64,000 nucleotides of DNA from AWTP1-13 sp033764875 (GTDB lineage: Bacteria > Pseudomonadota > Alphaproteobacteria > Rhizobiales > Hyphomicrobiaceae). The translations under genes and the position numbers were made by a program. The notes below the pieces were generated by a model, which saw only the letters and a list, made by a program, of their open reading frames with translations, was not told the origin of the DNA and made no database searches. Location of the stretch: NCBI GenBank assembly GCA_033764875.1, contig JANRIO010000059.1, positions 1 through 64,000 of the forward strand. Direction: 5' to 3'. Each line of letters starts with the position of its first letter. Within the stretch, counting starts at the first letter, position 1. Positions 27,809 to 34,695 of the stretch are shown in pieces.

Positions 27809-27834
27809 GTCCGCCCCGGGGTGGGCCGGACGTT
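27809..27834 (+). terminator. Hairpin, likely intrinsic terminator of the quinone oxidoreductase gene
   Basis: GTCCG-C-CCC, loop GGGGT, GGG-C-CGGAC, followed by GTTTG. The arms pair fully except for one C/C mismatch. It begins 8 nt after the stop codon. The T-run is short, so efficiency is uncertain. Confidence 0.4.
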
Positions 27835-27897
27835 TGAGCGCGGGCAGTCGCGCGCCGGCTTGGCGTGCCGGGGCGCGCAAACGAGGGAGGACACCGC

Positions 27898-28608
27898 ATG
27901 AGCTTGGTTCTCACGGGCGGCGCCGGCGTGCCGCCGACGCGGTGGTGGTGGATCCGGCACGCTCCGGTGCCCGACGGCGGCCGCATCTACGGCCAGGCCG
28001 ACCTCGATTGCGACTGCTCGGACGCCCAGATCTTCAAGGTGCTCGCCCACGAGCTGCCGGCCGACGCCGTCTGGGTGACGAGCCACCTCGCCCGAACCCG
28101 GCAGACGGCCGCCGCCATCATGGCCGCCGCGCCGGAGCGCTTCTACGGCATCGAGCCGCAGGCGATCCCGGCGCTGGCCGAGCAGCACCTGGGCGACTGG
28201 CAGGGCCTGGATCGCAGGACGTTCTACGCCGAGCGGGGCGTCGGCACGCACTCGCTCTGGTTCTCGCCGGCCATCGAGCGGGCCCCCAACGGTGAGAGCT
28301 TCGCAGACCTCGTCGATCGCGTCGTGCCGATCGTCAACGATCTGACCCGCGCCCACCGCGGCCGCGACATCGTCGCCGTGACCCACGGCGGCACCATCCG
28401 CGCGGCCGTGGCGCTCGCCCTCGGCCTCGACCCGGAGGGCGCCTTGAGCTTCTCCACGGAGAACTGCTCGCTGACGCGCCTCGACTACCTGCAGCCGGAG
28501 GAGAAGCCGGGTGTGTGGCGCGTCGTCTGCGTCAATCATCGGCCCTGGATCCGTCCGCCCCACCACGCGCAGTCCACTGACGCTCCAGGCGGCATGCAGC
28601 GCGCCTGA
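27898..28608 (+). CDS. Histidine phosphatase family protein
   Basis: A 236-residue member of the phosphoglycerate mutase-like (branch 1) histidine phosphatases. The catalytic motif appears as WWIRHAPVPDGGRIYGQ, with RHA instead of the commoner RHG. Further active-site residues are in VTSHLARTRQTAAAI, a conserved EQHLGDWQG and the second His in AVTHGGTIRAAVAL. RHAP-type proteins include CobC/alpha-ribazole phosphatase relatives and others; no cobalamin genes lie nearby, so I leave the substrate open. The ATG at 27898 follows GGGAGGACACC. Confidence 0.87.
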   Translation: MSLVLTGGAGVPPTRWWWIRHAPVPDGGRIYGQADLDCDCSDAQIFKVLAHELPADAVWVTSHLARTRQTAAAIMAAAPERFYGIEPQAIPALAEQHLGDWQGLDRRTFYAERGVGTHSLWFSPAIERAPNGESFADLVDRVVPIVNDLTRAHRGRDIVAVTHGGTIRAAVALALGLDPEGALSFSTENCSLTRLDYLQPEEKPGVWRVVCVNHRPWIRPPHHAQSTDAPGGMQRA

Positions 28609-28978
28609 GCCTTCGGCCTGCGCGCCGTGCGGCCGCAGCACCACCATCAGGTGGCGCTCTCCGGCGCGCGATCCGTCCCCATCAGCGGCGGGGACACGCA
28701 TCAACCTCCTGCATCGGTCTCGGCTGAGTTTGAGCGCGGAGCGAAGGAGGCGTAGCCCTCCGGTGGAACAAGGTGAGCCCGACGGCGTCGATCGTCATGG
28801 CGCTCCCGCGGGATCACGACGGCAGTGTCCGGCCGAAGCCGCGGGCACCGACCAATCTGTCCTGTCGCAGCGCGGCATGAGCACGTGCACAAGGCGAGCC
28901 AGAACCGCCCGCGGCGTCGCGATAGCCCCTCGCCGTCAAATCAGATACGCTCCCGCGACTAGAAGAAGAGGACGACCC
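28609..28978. other. Intergenic region upstream of phasin
   Basis: 370 bp without a supportable gene. A short hairpin GGAGG-CGTAG-CCCTCC lies near 28746-28761, and AAATCAGATACGCTCC near 28938 is the least GC-rich stretch and could include the phasin promoter. No riboswitch that I recognise is present. Confidence 0.4.
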
Positions 28979-29359
28979 ATGGCCCAGACCCCTTCGTTCG
29001 AGATTCCTCCCCAGGTTCGCGAGCTCGCCGAGCGCAACGTCGAGCAGGCGCGCACCGCCTACTCCCAATTCATGGATGCGATGACCAAGGCCGTCGGCAT
29101 GTGGACGAGCGCGATCCCGCAGACCGATATGACGAGCGGCTACAAGACCGTGCAGGAGCGCGCGGTGCGCTTTGCCAAGCAGAACGCCGAGGCCGGCTTC
29201 GAGATGGCGAGCGAGATCGCAGCCGCCAAGGACCTGCAGGACATCCTCGCCATCCAGGCCCGCTACGCGCAGACCCAGATGCAGGCCTACGCGCTGCAGG
29301 CGCAGGAGCTGGCACGGCTGATGTCGGAGGCCACGCAGAGCATGACCCCGAGGGGGTGA
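28979..29359 (+). CDS. Phasin family protein
   Basis: A 126-residue, mostly helical protein that coats polyhydroxyalkanoate granules. It has the Phasin_2 layout: IPPQVRELAERNVEQARTAY at the N terminus, a central helix with MDAMTKAVGMW, and the amphipathic FAKQNAEAGFEMASEIAAAK, then QAQELARLMSEATQSM. There are no cysteines and no signal peptide. An AGAGGA sequence precedes the ATG at 28979. Its presence implies PHB storage, which fits the acetoacetate CoA-transferase genes 4 kb upstream, although polymerase genes are not in the window. Confidence 0.92.
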   Translation: MAQTPSFEIPPQVRELAERNVEQARTAYSQFMDAMTKAVGMWTSAIPQTDMTSGYKTVQERAVRFAKQNAEAGFEMASEIAAAKDLQDILAIQARYAQTQMQAYALQAQELARLMSEATQSMTPRG

Positions 29360-29374
29360 GAACGCGGCCCCGGA

Positions 29375-29596
29375 TCAGGGATGGCGCATCTCGTGCGCCG
29401 CAATCGCGCGGGCGATGATGGCATCCTCTCGCGCGCGCTGCTGATCGACGGCAAAAGTCGGCCTGGCGCCGAGAATGCCGTCGGCAAATCCGGACCCGAC
29501 GCTCGCGGTGGCGCTCGGCCCGGCGGACCCGGCGCAGCCCTTGAGCGACACGGAACAAAGAACGCACGCAACCGCGCACGCAACACGCCACTGCAT
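29375..29596 (-). CDS. Small hypothetical lipoprotein-like protein
   Basis: A 73-residue protein. It begins MQWRVACAVACVLCSVSLKG followed by CAGSAG, which resembles a lipoprotein signal with KGC at the lipobox, though the -1 Gly/-2 Lys pair is imperfect. The mature part is rich in Ala and ends EDAIIARAIAAHEMRHP. GAGAAGGCG about 9 nt before the ATG supports translation. It is convergent with the phasin gene. I have no function to offer; the call as a gene rests on the signal and ribosome binding site. Confidence 0.5.
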   Translation of the reverse strand: MQWRVACAVACVLCSVSLKGCAGSAGPSATASVGSGFADGILGARPTFAVDQQRAREDAIIARAIAAHEMRHP

Positions 29597-29681
29597 GACG
29601 CAACGCCTTCTCGTACACTTGGAGAGACCTGCTCCCAGTGAACCACGGCGCAGTTAATGGGCGGCTAACGTGCGTGCCGGT

Positions 29682-29966
29682 TTAGGGGTTCCCGGCGCCC
29701 GTCAGAGCCGTCGCGACGCCGAGCGAGGCGACAAGGGACAGCGCCAGCGCGGCGATGCGCACGGGCATGGAGATCACGGCAGTCGGGTGGGCGCCGGTCA
29801 GCACGCCGGTGGCGACATCCGTCAGCAGCACGCCGGCCACGAGCCAGCCGAGCTGCGGCACGGGCAGGGCGGCGAACGAGGGCACGCGCGCGGCTGCCAG
29901 CGCCACCAGCGCGCCGAGCGCCGCGTTGGCGAGGAGGAACAGGATCTGCGGACGTGTGAGTGCCAT
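29682..29966 (-). CDS. Small hypothetical membrane protein
   Basis: A 94-residue protein with three hydrophobic segments: ILFLLANAALGALVALAAAR, LGWLVAGVLLTDVATGVLTG and RIAALALSLVASLGVATALT. The first is preceded by MALTRPQ and separated from the second by a short polar turn. No family was recognised. I took the ATG at 29966 because the longer frame (to 30041) adds an unlikely Cys-rich lead. It may simply be a small inner-membrane protein; neighbours give no hint. Confidence 0.55.
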   Translation of the reverse strand: MALTRPQILFLLANAALGALVALAAARVPSFAALPVPQLGWLVAGVLLTDVATGVLTGAHPTAVISMPVRIAALALSLVASLGVATALTGAGNP

Positions 29967-30111
29967 CGAGGTCGTTCCCGAGGACGGTGGAGCGGCGCGC
30001 AGCGCCCCGATGCATGAACCGCAAATGAATGCCGCGTTCAATCGAAATTCAAGCCCGCGGCTCTAATCATGCAGCACCTTGCATCCATCATCTCCCCGGC
30101 GTGATCCATGG

Positions 30112-30142
30112 GGGCGCGGCCCGCAAGGTGGCCGCGCCCTTT
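30112..30142. terminator. Strong GC hairpin downstream of the SnoaL-like gene
   Basis: GGGCGCGGCC, loop CGCAAGGT, GGCCGCGCCC: a perfect 10-bp stem. On the plus strand it is followed by TTTGCTTT; on the minus strand it lies 20 nt after the SnoaL-like stop codon without a U-run. It is probably the end of that minus-strand transcript, or a bidirectional structure. Confidence 0.5.
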
Positions 30143-30161
30143 GCTTTGCGGGCCGCGTCGC

Positions 30162-30626
30162 TCAGACGAGGTGGTGAGACCACTCCGGCAGCGCCTTCAA
30201 CTCGCGCGCGTAGCGCTGCCCGATCTTGACCAGGCGCTCCGGCTCGAAGGCCTGCTGGGCCAGCGCCATGCCGCGGTCGAAGACCTCGCTGTAGCGCTTG
30301 ATCCTGCCGCCTTCGAGCTCGAAGCGCGACATGCCGTCGAAGGCCACGCGCGCGCCCTTCGCCTCCGGCCGCGTCGAGGTGAAGCTGAAGCGGTAGCTCG
30401 CATAGGCCGTGTCGCCTGCGTGAGCAGGTGCATGGAACTCCCAGCGGAAATCGCGCCCACCGTCGGCGAAATGTGCGAGCATGCCCTTGATCGCAGCGCG
30501 GCCCGTGTAGGGGCCGAAGAAGTAGTCGACGTAGGTGCCGTCCTCGGTGAAGAGGTCGGCAAGGGCATCGCCGTCCCCGCGCGCGGCGGCGGCCGCAAAG
30601 TCTCCCAGCAGCTTCTCGAAATCCAT
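30162..30626 (-). CDS. SnoaL/NTF2-like fold protein
   Basis: A 154-residue protein with a nuclear transport factor 2-like cone fold. Signs are the N-terminal helix LLGDFAAAAARGDGDALADL, then FTEDGTYVDYFFGPYTGRAA, IKGMLAHFADGG and the C-terminal strand ELEGGRIKRYSEVFDRGMAL. Such proteins are cyclases, isomerases or limonene epoxide hydrolase-like enzymes, or have no known activity. The final 35 residues form an extra helix ending in WSHHLV. The ATG at 30626 is preceded by AGGGGAAG. It stands alone on the minus strand and is divergent from the DUF1272 gene. Confidence 0.8.
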   Translation of the reverse strand: MDFEKLLGDFAAAAARGDGDALADLFTEDGTYVDYFFGPYTGRAAIKGMLAHFADGGRDFRWEFHAPAHAGDTAYASYRFSFTSTRPEAKGARVAFDGMSRFELEGGRIKRYSEVFDRGMALAQQAFEPERLVKIGQRYARELKALPEWSHHLV

Positions 30627-30787
30627 GGCGCTTCCCCTCGGGCTCTCTGCTTGCCGGGAGGCTAGCGCGGAGTTGGCGCCGAGGAAACGGGCGTCTGCCG
30701 GCATGGCCCCAACGCCGAGGCCGCCCGCTTGCGTGGCCGCGTGGCGCCGCCTAGGCTCGCCCAGCCCAGGCGCAACGGGAGGACGGG

Positions 30788-31042
30788 ATGCTGAAACTGA
30801 AGCCCAACTGCGAATGCTGCGACACCGACCTGCCGCCGGACGCGACCAACGCCTTGATGTGCTCGTTCGAATGCACCTTCTGCGCCGATTGCGCGGCGCA
30901 TCGCCTGCCCGGAGGTGTCTGCCCCAACTGCGGCGGCGAGCTCGTCCGGCGCCCGATCCGCCCGGCGGAGAAGCTGGCGAGGTTCCCCGCCTCGACGGAA
31001 CGGGTCCTGAAGCCGCACGCGGGCTGCGGCAAGGCCGCATAG
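30788..31042 (+). CDS. DUF1272 zinc-ribbon-like protein
   Basis: An 84-residue protein with a DUF1272 domain. It contains eight to nine cysteines in metal-binding pairs: NCECCDTDLP, MCSFECTFCADCAAH and GVCPNCGGEL. This strongly suggests one or two bound zinc ions. DUF1272 proteins are small and widespread, with no settled function. The start is ATG at 30788 with GGGAGGACGGG in front. The C-terminal 25 residues are basic and unconserved. It converges with the small secreted protein gene at 31164; two hairpins lie in the gap. Confidence 0.9.
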   Translation: MLKLKPNCECCDTDLPPDATNALMCSFECTFCADCAAHRLPGGVCPNCGGELVRRPIRPAEKLARFPASTERVLKPHAGCGKAA

Positions 31043-31060
31043 GGGGGACCCGCATCTCCC

Positions 31061-31082
31061 GCGCGGGCGCCGGGGCCCGCGC
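31061..31082. terminator. GC hairpin in convergent gap, first
   Basis: GCGCGGGC, loop GCCGGG, GCCCGCGC: a perfect 8-bp stem 19 nt after the DUF1272 stop codon. There is no T-run. It is probably a transcription end or stabilising structure for DUF1272. Confidence 0.45.
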
Positions 31083-31131
31083 CACGCGCCGCGTCGCCCT
31101 CGGCAGTCCGGCTCGATGCGGGTCGGGGGAT

Positions 31132-31154
31132 ACGGGGCGCGGTCTGCGCCCCGT
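31132..31154. terminator. GC hairpin in convergent gap, second
   Basis: ACGGGGCGC, loop GGTCT, GCGCCCCGT: a perfect 9-bp stem, 10 nt after the stop codon of the minus-strand gene at 31164. No U-run follows on either strand. Confidence 0.45.
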
Positions 31155-31163
31155 GCCCCGCCG

Positions 31164-31427
31164 TCAGCGCCGGCCGCCGCCGCCGCGGTTCTGCAGCAGC
31201 CACCAGGAGCGGCTGCCGAAGGCGTGCTCGCTCTGGATGTACTCGAAGTAGCCACCGTTCTCGAAAGCCAGGGAGTTCCGACGCTGCCGCTCGGTCGCAT
31301 AAGGATAGGGCTTTGTCAGATTGTAGTATTTGTAGTGCTTGGCAGTCTTCTGCTCGCTCGCAAGCGCGGGGCTTGCGAGCACGCCGAGGGCGAGAGCGGT
31401 CGAGACTGCGGTAGCGATTGCCTTCAT
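31164..31427 (-). CDS. Small secreted hypothetical protein
   Basis: An 87-residue protein with a clear Sec signal (MKAIATAVSTALALGVLASP, cleavage likely after ALA). The mature part is rich in Tyr, Asn and aromatic residues (HYKYYNLTKPYPYATERQRR, then EYIQSEHAFGSRSWWLL) and ends in RGGGGRR. The ribosome binding site AAAGGAG is ideal, 8 nt before the ATG. I recognise no domain. It is downstream of ybaB on the same strand but 91 nt away and ends at a strong hairpin, so it is likely its own unit or the tail of the dnaX-ybaB transcript. Confidence 0.7.
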   Translation of the reverse strand: MKAIATAVSTALALGVLASPALASEQKTAKHYKYYNLTKPYPYATERQRRNSLAFENGGYFEYIQSEHAFGSRSWWLLQNRGGGGRR

Positions 31428-31518
31428 GGCATGCTCCTTTCGTTGCTGAGGCGGCGACCTTCGCGTGGAAGACCCGCACTCAGCTACGCAGTAGGGAACA
31501 GCCGCGGATCACTTGCGA

Positions 31519-31836
31519 TCAAAACAGCTTGAGCCCTGGCGGAAGCGGCAGGCCGCCCGTGATCTCCTGCATCTTGGCCGCGATCTGGGTTTCCGCCTTG
31601 CCCTTGGCGTCCGTGAGGGCCGCCACGATAAGGTCTTCCACCATCTCCGCGTCCTCGGGCTTGAGCAGGCTCGGGTCGATCTTCACGGCGCGGGTGTCGA
31701 ACTTGCCGTTGACGGTGACCTTGACCAGTCCGCCACCTGACTGCCCCTCCACCTCGAGCATGGCCAGCTCCTCCTGCATCTGCTGCATGCGGGACTGAAG
31801 CTGGCTCGCCTGCTTCATCATCTTCATCAGATCCAT
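31519..31836 (-). CDS. ybaB: YbaB/EbfC family nucleoid-associated protein
   Basis: A 105-residue dimeric DNA-binding protein of the YbaB/EbfC family. It begins MDLMKMMKQASQLQSRMQQM, the typical amphipathic N-terminal helix, and continues with VEGQSGGGLVKVTVNGKF and IDPSLLKPEDAEMVEDLIVA, which are conserved across the family. AAGGAGAG precedes the ATG. The gene follows dnaX by 51 nt, the standard bacterial arrangement. The usual third member, recR, does not follow here; a small secreted protein gene takes that place. Confidence 0.95.
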   Translation of the reverse strand: MDLMKMMKQASQLQSRMQQMQEELAMLEVEGQSGGGLVKVTVNGKFDTRAVKIDPSLLKPEDAEMVEDLIVAALTDAKGKAETQIAAKMQEITGGLPLPPGLKLF

Positions 31837-31887
31837 GTCGTCTCTCCTTGTGAGGGAACGTGCCGCGGCGGTGGAACGGGGGCTGTC

Positions 31888-33696
31888 TCAACCCGTGCCC
31901 GTATCGTCCCTCTTGGCGCCGGGCAGCCGCCGCACGGTGATCTCGGCTCCCGGGAATTCCTTCAGCACCGCCTCCACGGCGGGGTGGCGCTGGATCTCGG
32001 CGAGCTCCTGCGCCTCGCGCGCGCGGCGCACCTCGCCGACCGGCGGCTCGCCTGCCGTCTTGCTCACGGCCACCATCCAGCGCCGCTCGGTCCAGCCGTT
32101 GAGCTTCTCCCGCAGGTCGTTCGGCAGCTCCTTGGGGGCCTGCGGCAGCAGGTGCAATTCAATGCTGCCCGAGGGCTCGAACTTCACCAGGCTGACGTGG
32201 TCCTCGAGATGGTACTTGAGCTTGGCATCGCGCCGCTCGCCCACGAGGTCGATCACGTCCTGGAAGCTGCGCAGCACGCGCGCGGTCGGAACCGGGCGCT
32301 GCGGCCGCGGCGCCTCGTCGTCCAGGCTCTCGAGGTCCGCGTCCATCTCCGCATCGGCATCGAGGATGTACTCCTCCGGGCTTTGCGGCGGCGGCGGCTC
32401 CTCGACGTGCTCTGCGACCGGGGCGCGGGCAGCCGGTGCGGCCTCGGCGCGCGGAGGCGCCGCGCCGTTGCGCGCGGGCACGCTGCCGCCGGCGATCAGG
32501 CGCGCAAGCTCATCGGGCGAGGGCAGGTCGGCAGTGTAGGCGAGGCGGATCAGCACCATCTCGGCTGCCGCGCCCGGGCGCGGGGCGCGCGAGATCTCCT
32601 CGAGCCCCTTGAGCAGCATCTGCCAGGCCCGCGACAGCAGCGGCACCGACAGCCGCTCGGCGATGGCCGACGCCCGCCGCCGCTCCTCGGCCGACAGCGC
32701 CTCGCCCGCCGCCTCCGCTCCCGCGATCTTGACGCGCATGGCAAGGTGCACGGTGTCGGCGAGGTCGGCGAGCACCTGCTGCGGCTCGGCGCCGTCGCGA
32801 TGCAAGCCCTCCAGCGCCCGCAGGGCCTCGGCCGTGCGGCCGCCGAACACGTGCTCGATGAGGTCGAAGATGCGCCCGCGGTCCGCGAGCCCCAGCATCG
32901 CCCGCACCTGCTCGGCCGTGACGCTGCCCGAGCCCATGGCGATGGCCTGGTCGAGCAGCGACAGGCCGTCGCGCACGGAGCCCTCGGCGGCGCGCGCCAC
33001 GAGCGCCAGCGCCTCGGGCTCCGCCCTGGCCCCTTCCTGCTCCACGATGCGCGCGAAGTGCGCGGATAGCTCAGGCACGTCGACGCGGCGCAGATCGAAG
33101 CGCTGCGTGCGCGACAGCACCGTGACCGGCACCTTGCGCACCTCCGTCGTGGCGAAGATGAACTTCACGTGCGGCGGCGGCTCCTCCAGCGTCTTCAGCA
33201 GCGCGTTGAAGGCGCCCTTGGACAGCATGTGCACCTCGTCGATGAGGAACACCTTGGTCCGCGCCACCATCGGCTTGTAGCGCGCGCTCTCGATGATCTC
33301 GCGGATGTTGTCGACGCCGGTGTTGGAGGCGGCGTCCATCTCGAGCACGTCGGGGTGGCGGCCCTCCATGATCTCGAGGCAGTGCCGGCCCAGCACGGGC
33401 ATGTCGAAGGTGGGCCGCGTGACACCCTCGCGCTCGTAGTTGAGGGCGCGGGAGAGGATGCGCGCGGTCGTCGTCTTGCCCACCCCGCGCACGCCGGTCA
33501 GCATATAGCCCTGCGCAATGCGGTCGGCGGCGAACGCGTTCTTCAGCGTCGTCACCATGGCGCTCTGGCCGATCAGGTCGTCGAAGGTCTGCGGGCGGTA
33601 CTTGCGCGCCAGCACGACGTAGGGCTTCTGCGCGCCTTCGGCTGCGGGCGCTCTGGCTCCGTCGGGGGGCACGTCGCCTTCGCTTTTCTTAGCCAT
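31888..33696 (-). CDS. dnaX: DNA polymerase III subunits gamma and tau
   Basis: The clamp-loader ATPase of the replicative polymerase, 602 residues. The AAA+ domain spans about residues 25-240: Walker A is GVRGVGKTTTARIL, Walker B region FLIDEVHMLSKGAFNAL, sensor 1 FIFATTEVRKVPVTVLSR. The canonical four-Cys zinc module is reduced: only one Cys remains in VLGRHCLEIMEGRHPD, as in other alphaproteobacteria. The C-terminal tau region begins after a Pro/Glu linker (PPPPQSPEEY). No obvious slippery A-tract for frameshifting was seen. It lies next to the SRP RNA and upstream of ybaB. Confidence 0.96.
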   Translation of the reverse strand: MAKKSEGDVPPDGARAPAAEGAQKPYVVLARKYRPQTFDDLIGQSAMVTTLKNAFAADRIAQGYMLTGVRGVGKTTTARILSRALNYEREGVTRPTFDMPVLGRHCLEIMEGRHPDVLEMDAASNTGVDNIREIIESARYKPMVARTKVFLIDEVHMLSKGAFNALLKTLEEPPPHVKFIFATTEVRKVPVTVLSRTQRFDLRRVDVPELSAHFARIVEQEGARAEPEALALVARAAEGSVRDGLSLLDQAIAMGSGSVTAEQVRAMLGLADRGRIFDLIEHVFGGRTAEALRALEGLHRDGAEPQQVLADLADTVHLAMRVKIAGAEAAGEALSAEERRRASAIAERLSVPLLSRAWQMLLKGLEEISRAPRPGAAAEMVLIRLAYTADLPSPDELARLIAGGSVPARNGAAPPRAEAAPAARAPVAEHVEEPPPPQSPEEYILDADAEMDADLESLDDEAPRPQRPVPTARVLRSFQDVIDLVGERRDAKLKYHLEDHVSLVKFEPSGSIELHLLPQAPKELPNDLREKLNGWTERRWMVAVSKTAGEPPVGEVRRAREAQELAEIQRHPAVEAVLKEFPGAEITVRRLPGAKRDDTGTG

Positions 33697-33866
33697 GAGC
33701 TTTCAACGCCGCCGGTGTGTCGCAGAACGGGCCCGGAGCACGCTCCGTTCCCTTGGAAGCGGAGGCGCGCCTGACGCTATGCAAGGTGCCAGCAGCCTCA
33801 CGCGGGCGCACCCGCGCACGTTCGGGTCTGGCGTTTCGATCCCGACGCAAGCTGCCCACTGTTGTT

Positions 33867-33889
33867 ATCCTCGGGCTTGTCCCGAGGAT
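33867..33889. repeat. REP-like palindrome, second family, copy 1
   Basis: ATCCTCGGG, loop CTTGT, CCCGAGGAT: a perfect 9-bp stem. The loop is the reverse complement of the loop in the element at 33928, so the two are inverted copies with diverged arms. Confidence 0.75.
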
Positions 33890-33927
33890 CCAGCCCCTCG
33901 CTGGCGTCGGAGCGTGCCGTTGGCTGG

Positions 33928-33950
33928 ATGGTCGGGACAAGCCCGACCAT
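33928..33950. repeat. REP-like palindrome, second family, copy 2 (inverted)
   Basis: ATGGTCGGG, loop ACAAG, CCCGACCAT: a perfect 9-bp stem. It differs from copy 1 at compensated positions in the arms, which suggests selection on the hairpin. Confidence 0.75.
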
Positions 33951-34117
33951 GACGATGTGGGCATCGAGCGTCAGGATCCGAGTCCCAGATATTTTTCCCG
34001 AGCCGCCGGCGTCAAGAAGGGCTTGGGGTGCGCGAGCTTCGGGCACACCGGCCTGTCGCGGCCAAGCCCAGGCGTACTATAGATTTTCCCGCGCCGTGCA
34101 GTGCGCCGGCGGGCAAA

Positions 34118-34210
34118 GGAGGCTGACAGACGACCCGCGCCGGGCTCGTTAGGGCTGCTTCCTTCCGGACCTGACCCGGTTGGCGAGTGACACGTCCGCC
34201 GCCAACCTCC
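34118..34210 (-). ncRNA. ffs: Signal recognition particle 4.5S RNA
   Basis: The minus strand carries the invariant SRP helix 8 core GGTCAGGTCCGGAAGGAAGC followed by AGCC (plus-strand 34153-34176), which binds Ffh. Both ends pair: the 5' GGAGGTTGGCGGCGGAC matches the 3' GTCGTCTGTCAGCCTCC with G-U pairs, giving a rod of about 93 nt. This is the short bacterial type. It lies upstream of dnaX on the same strand, the usual alphaproteobacterial order. The exact 5' and 3' ends are estimated from the terminal helix and may extend a few bases (GGCGGG/CCCGCC). Confidence 0.95.
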
Positions 34211-34695
34211 CGCCGCCGTTATACTGGAATGCGATGGGGGCGCAACCTGAGGGTGGACTGCGGACCAGCCACGCGGCGAAACACTGGCCTTCCCTGCAGC
34301 CGCGGCATCTTGGGAAATCAGAAGAGAGCGCTGCCGGTGGCACCCAGAGACCGTTGAGCCCGCAACCCCGCGTCCCGCTGCGACAAATCCTCATTTCCCT
34401 TGACTTGTGCAGCGCAGCATGACATGTATCGGGTGTCGCGATGGGCCTGCCAAGGTCGTGCCGCGGCTCCCGGCGCTCCAGCCGCGTGAAGGATATGTTC
34501 GAGCCGCTCGCGCGACAGTCGCGCTTCCCATGGCTCCAGTCGATCCTCCTGTTGAGCGCCCTGCGATCTCTACCCATCCGGACAACCCAGGTACGCGGGG
34601 GTGTCTTCAAGCAACGGGCATTGGCTCGTGCGGGAAGACGGCGCCTGACGCGCTGCTGAACTCGCGCGCGCACCCCATCCTGAGAAAGAAATCCA
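34211..34695. other. Intergenic region and likely leader of the DEAD-box helicase gene
   Basis: 485 bp with no convincing gene. TTGACT at 34400-34405 followed at about 17-18 nt by CATGTAT could be a promoter for the helicase gene, giving a leader of some 260 nt. Long leaders are common for cold-inducible RNA helicases, but no thermosensor structure could be verified by eye. The SRP RNA promoter should lie in the left part, on the minus strand. Confidence 0.35.

Larger units (their letters stand above)
33697..34117. other. Intergenic region between dnaX and the SRP RNA
   Basis: 421 bp without a convincing gene. It holds an inverted pair of REP-like palindromes (33867-33889 and 33928-33950) and AGATTTTCC near 34081, close to the SRP RNA 3' end on the minus strand. 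Short frames here lack ribosome binding sites. Confidence 0.5.

Noticed and set aside
28700..28800. A riboswitch upstream of the phasin gene
   Set aside because: Only a weak 5-bp hairpin is visible and no known aptamer consensus was found.
31888..33696. Programmed frameshift in dnaX
   Set aside because: No A-rich slippery heptamer followed by a stem was seen at the gamma/tau border.
34211..34695. A gene of about 98 codons between the SRP RNA and the helicase
   Set aside because: Several overlapping frames are open, but none has a ribosome binding site or protein-like composition; all look like GC-rich noise.
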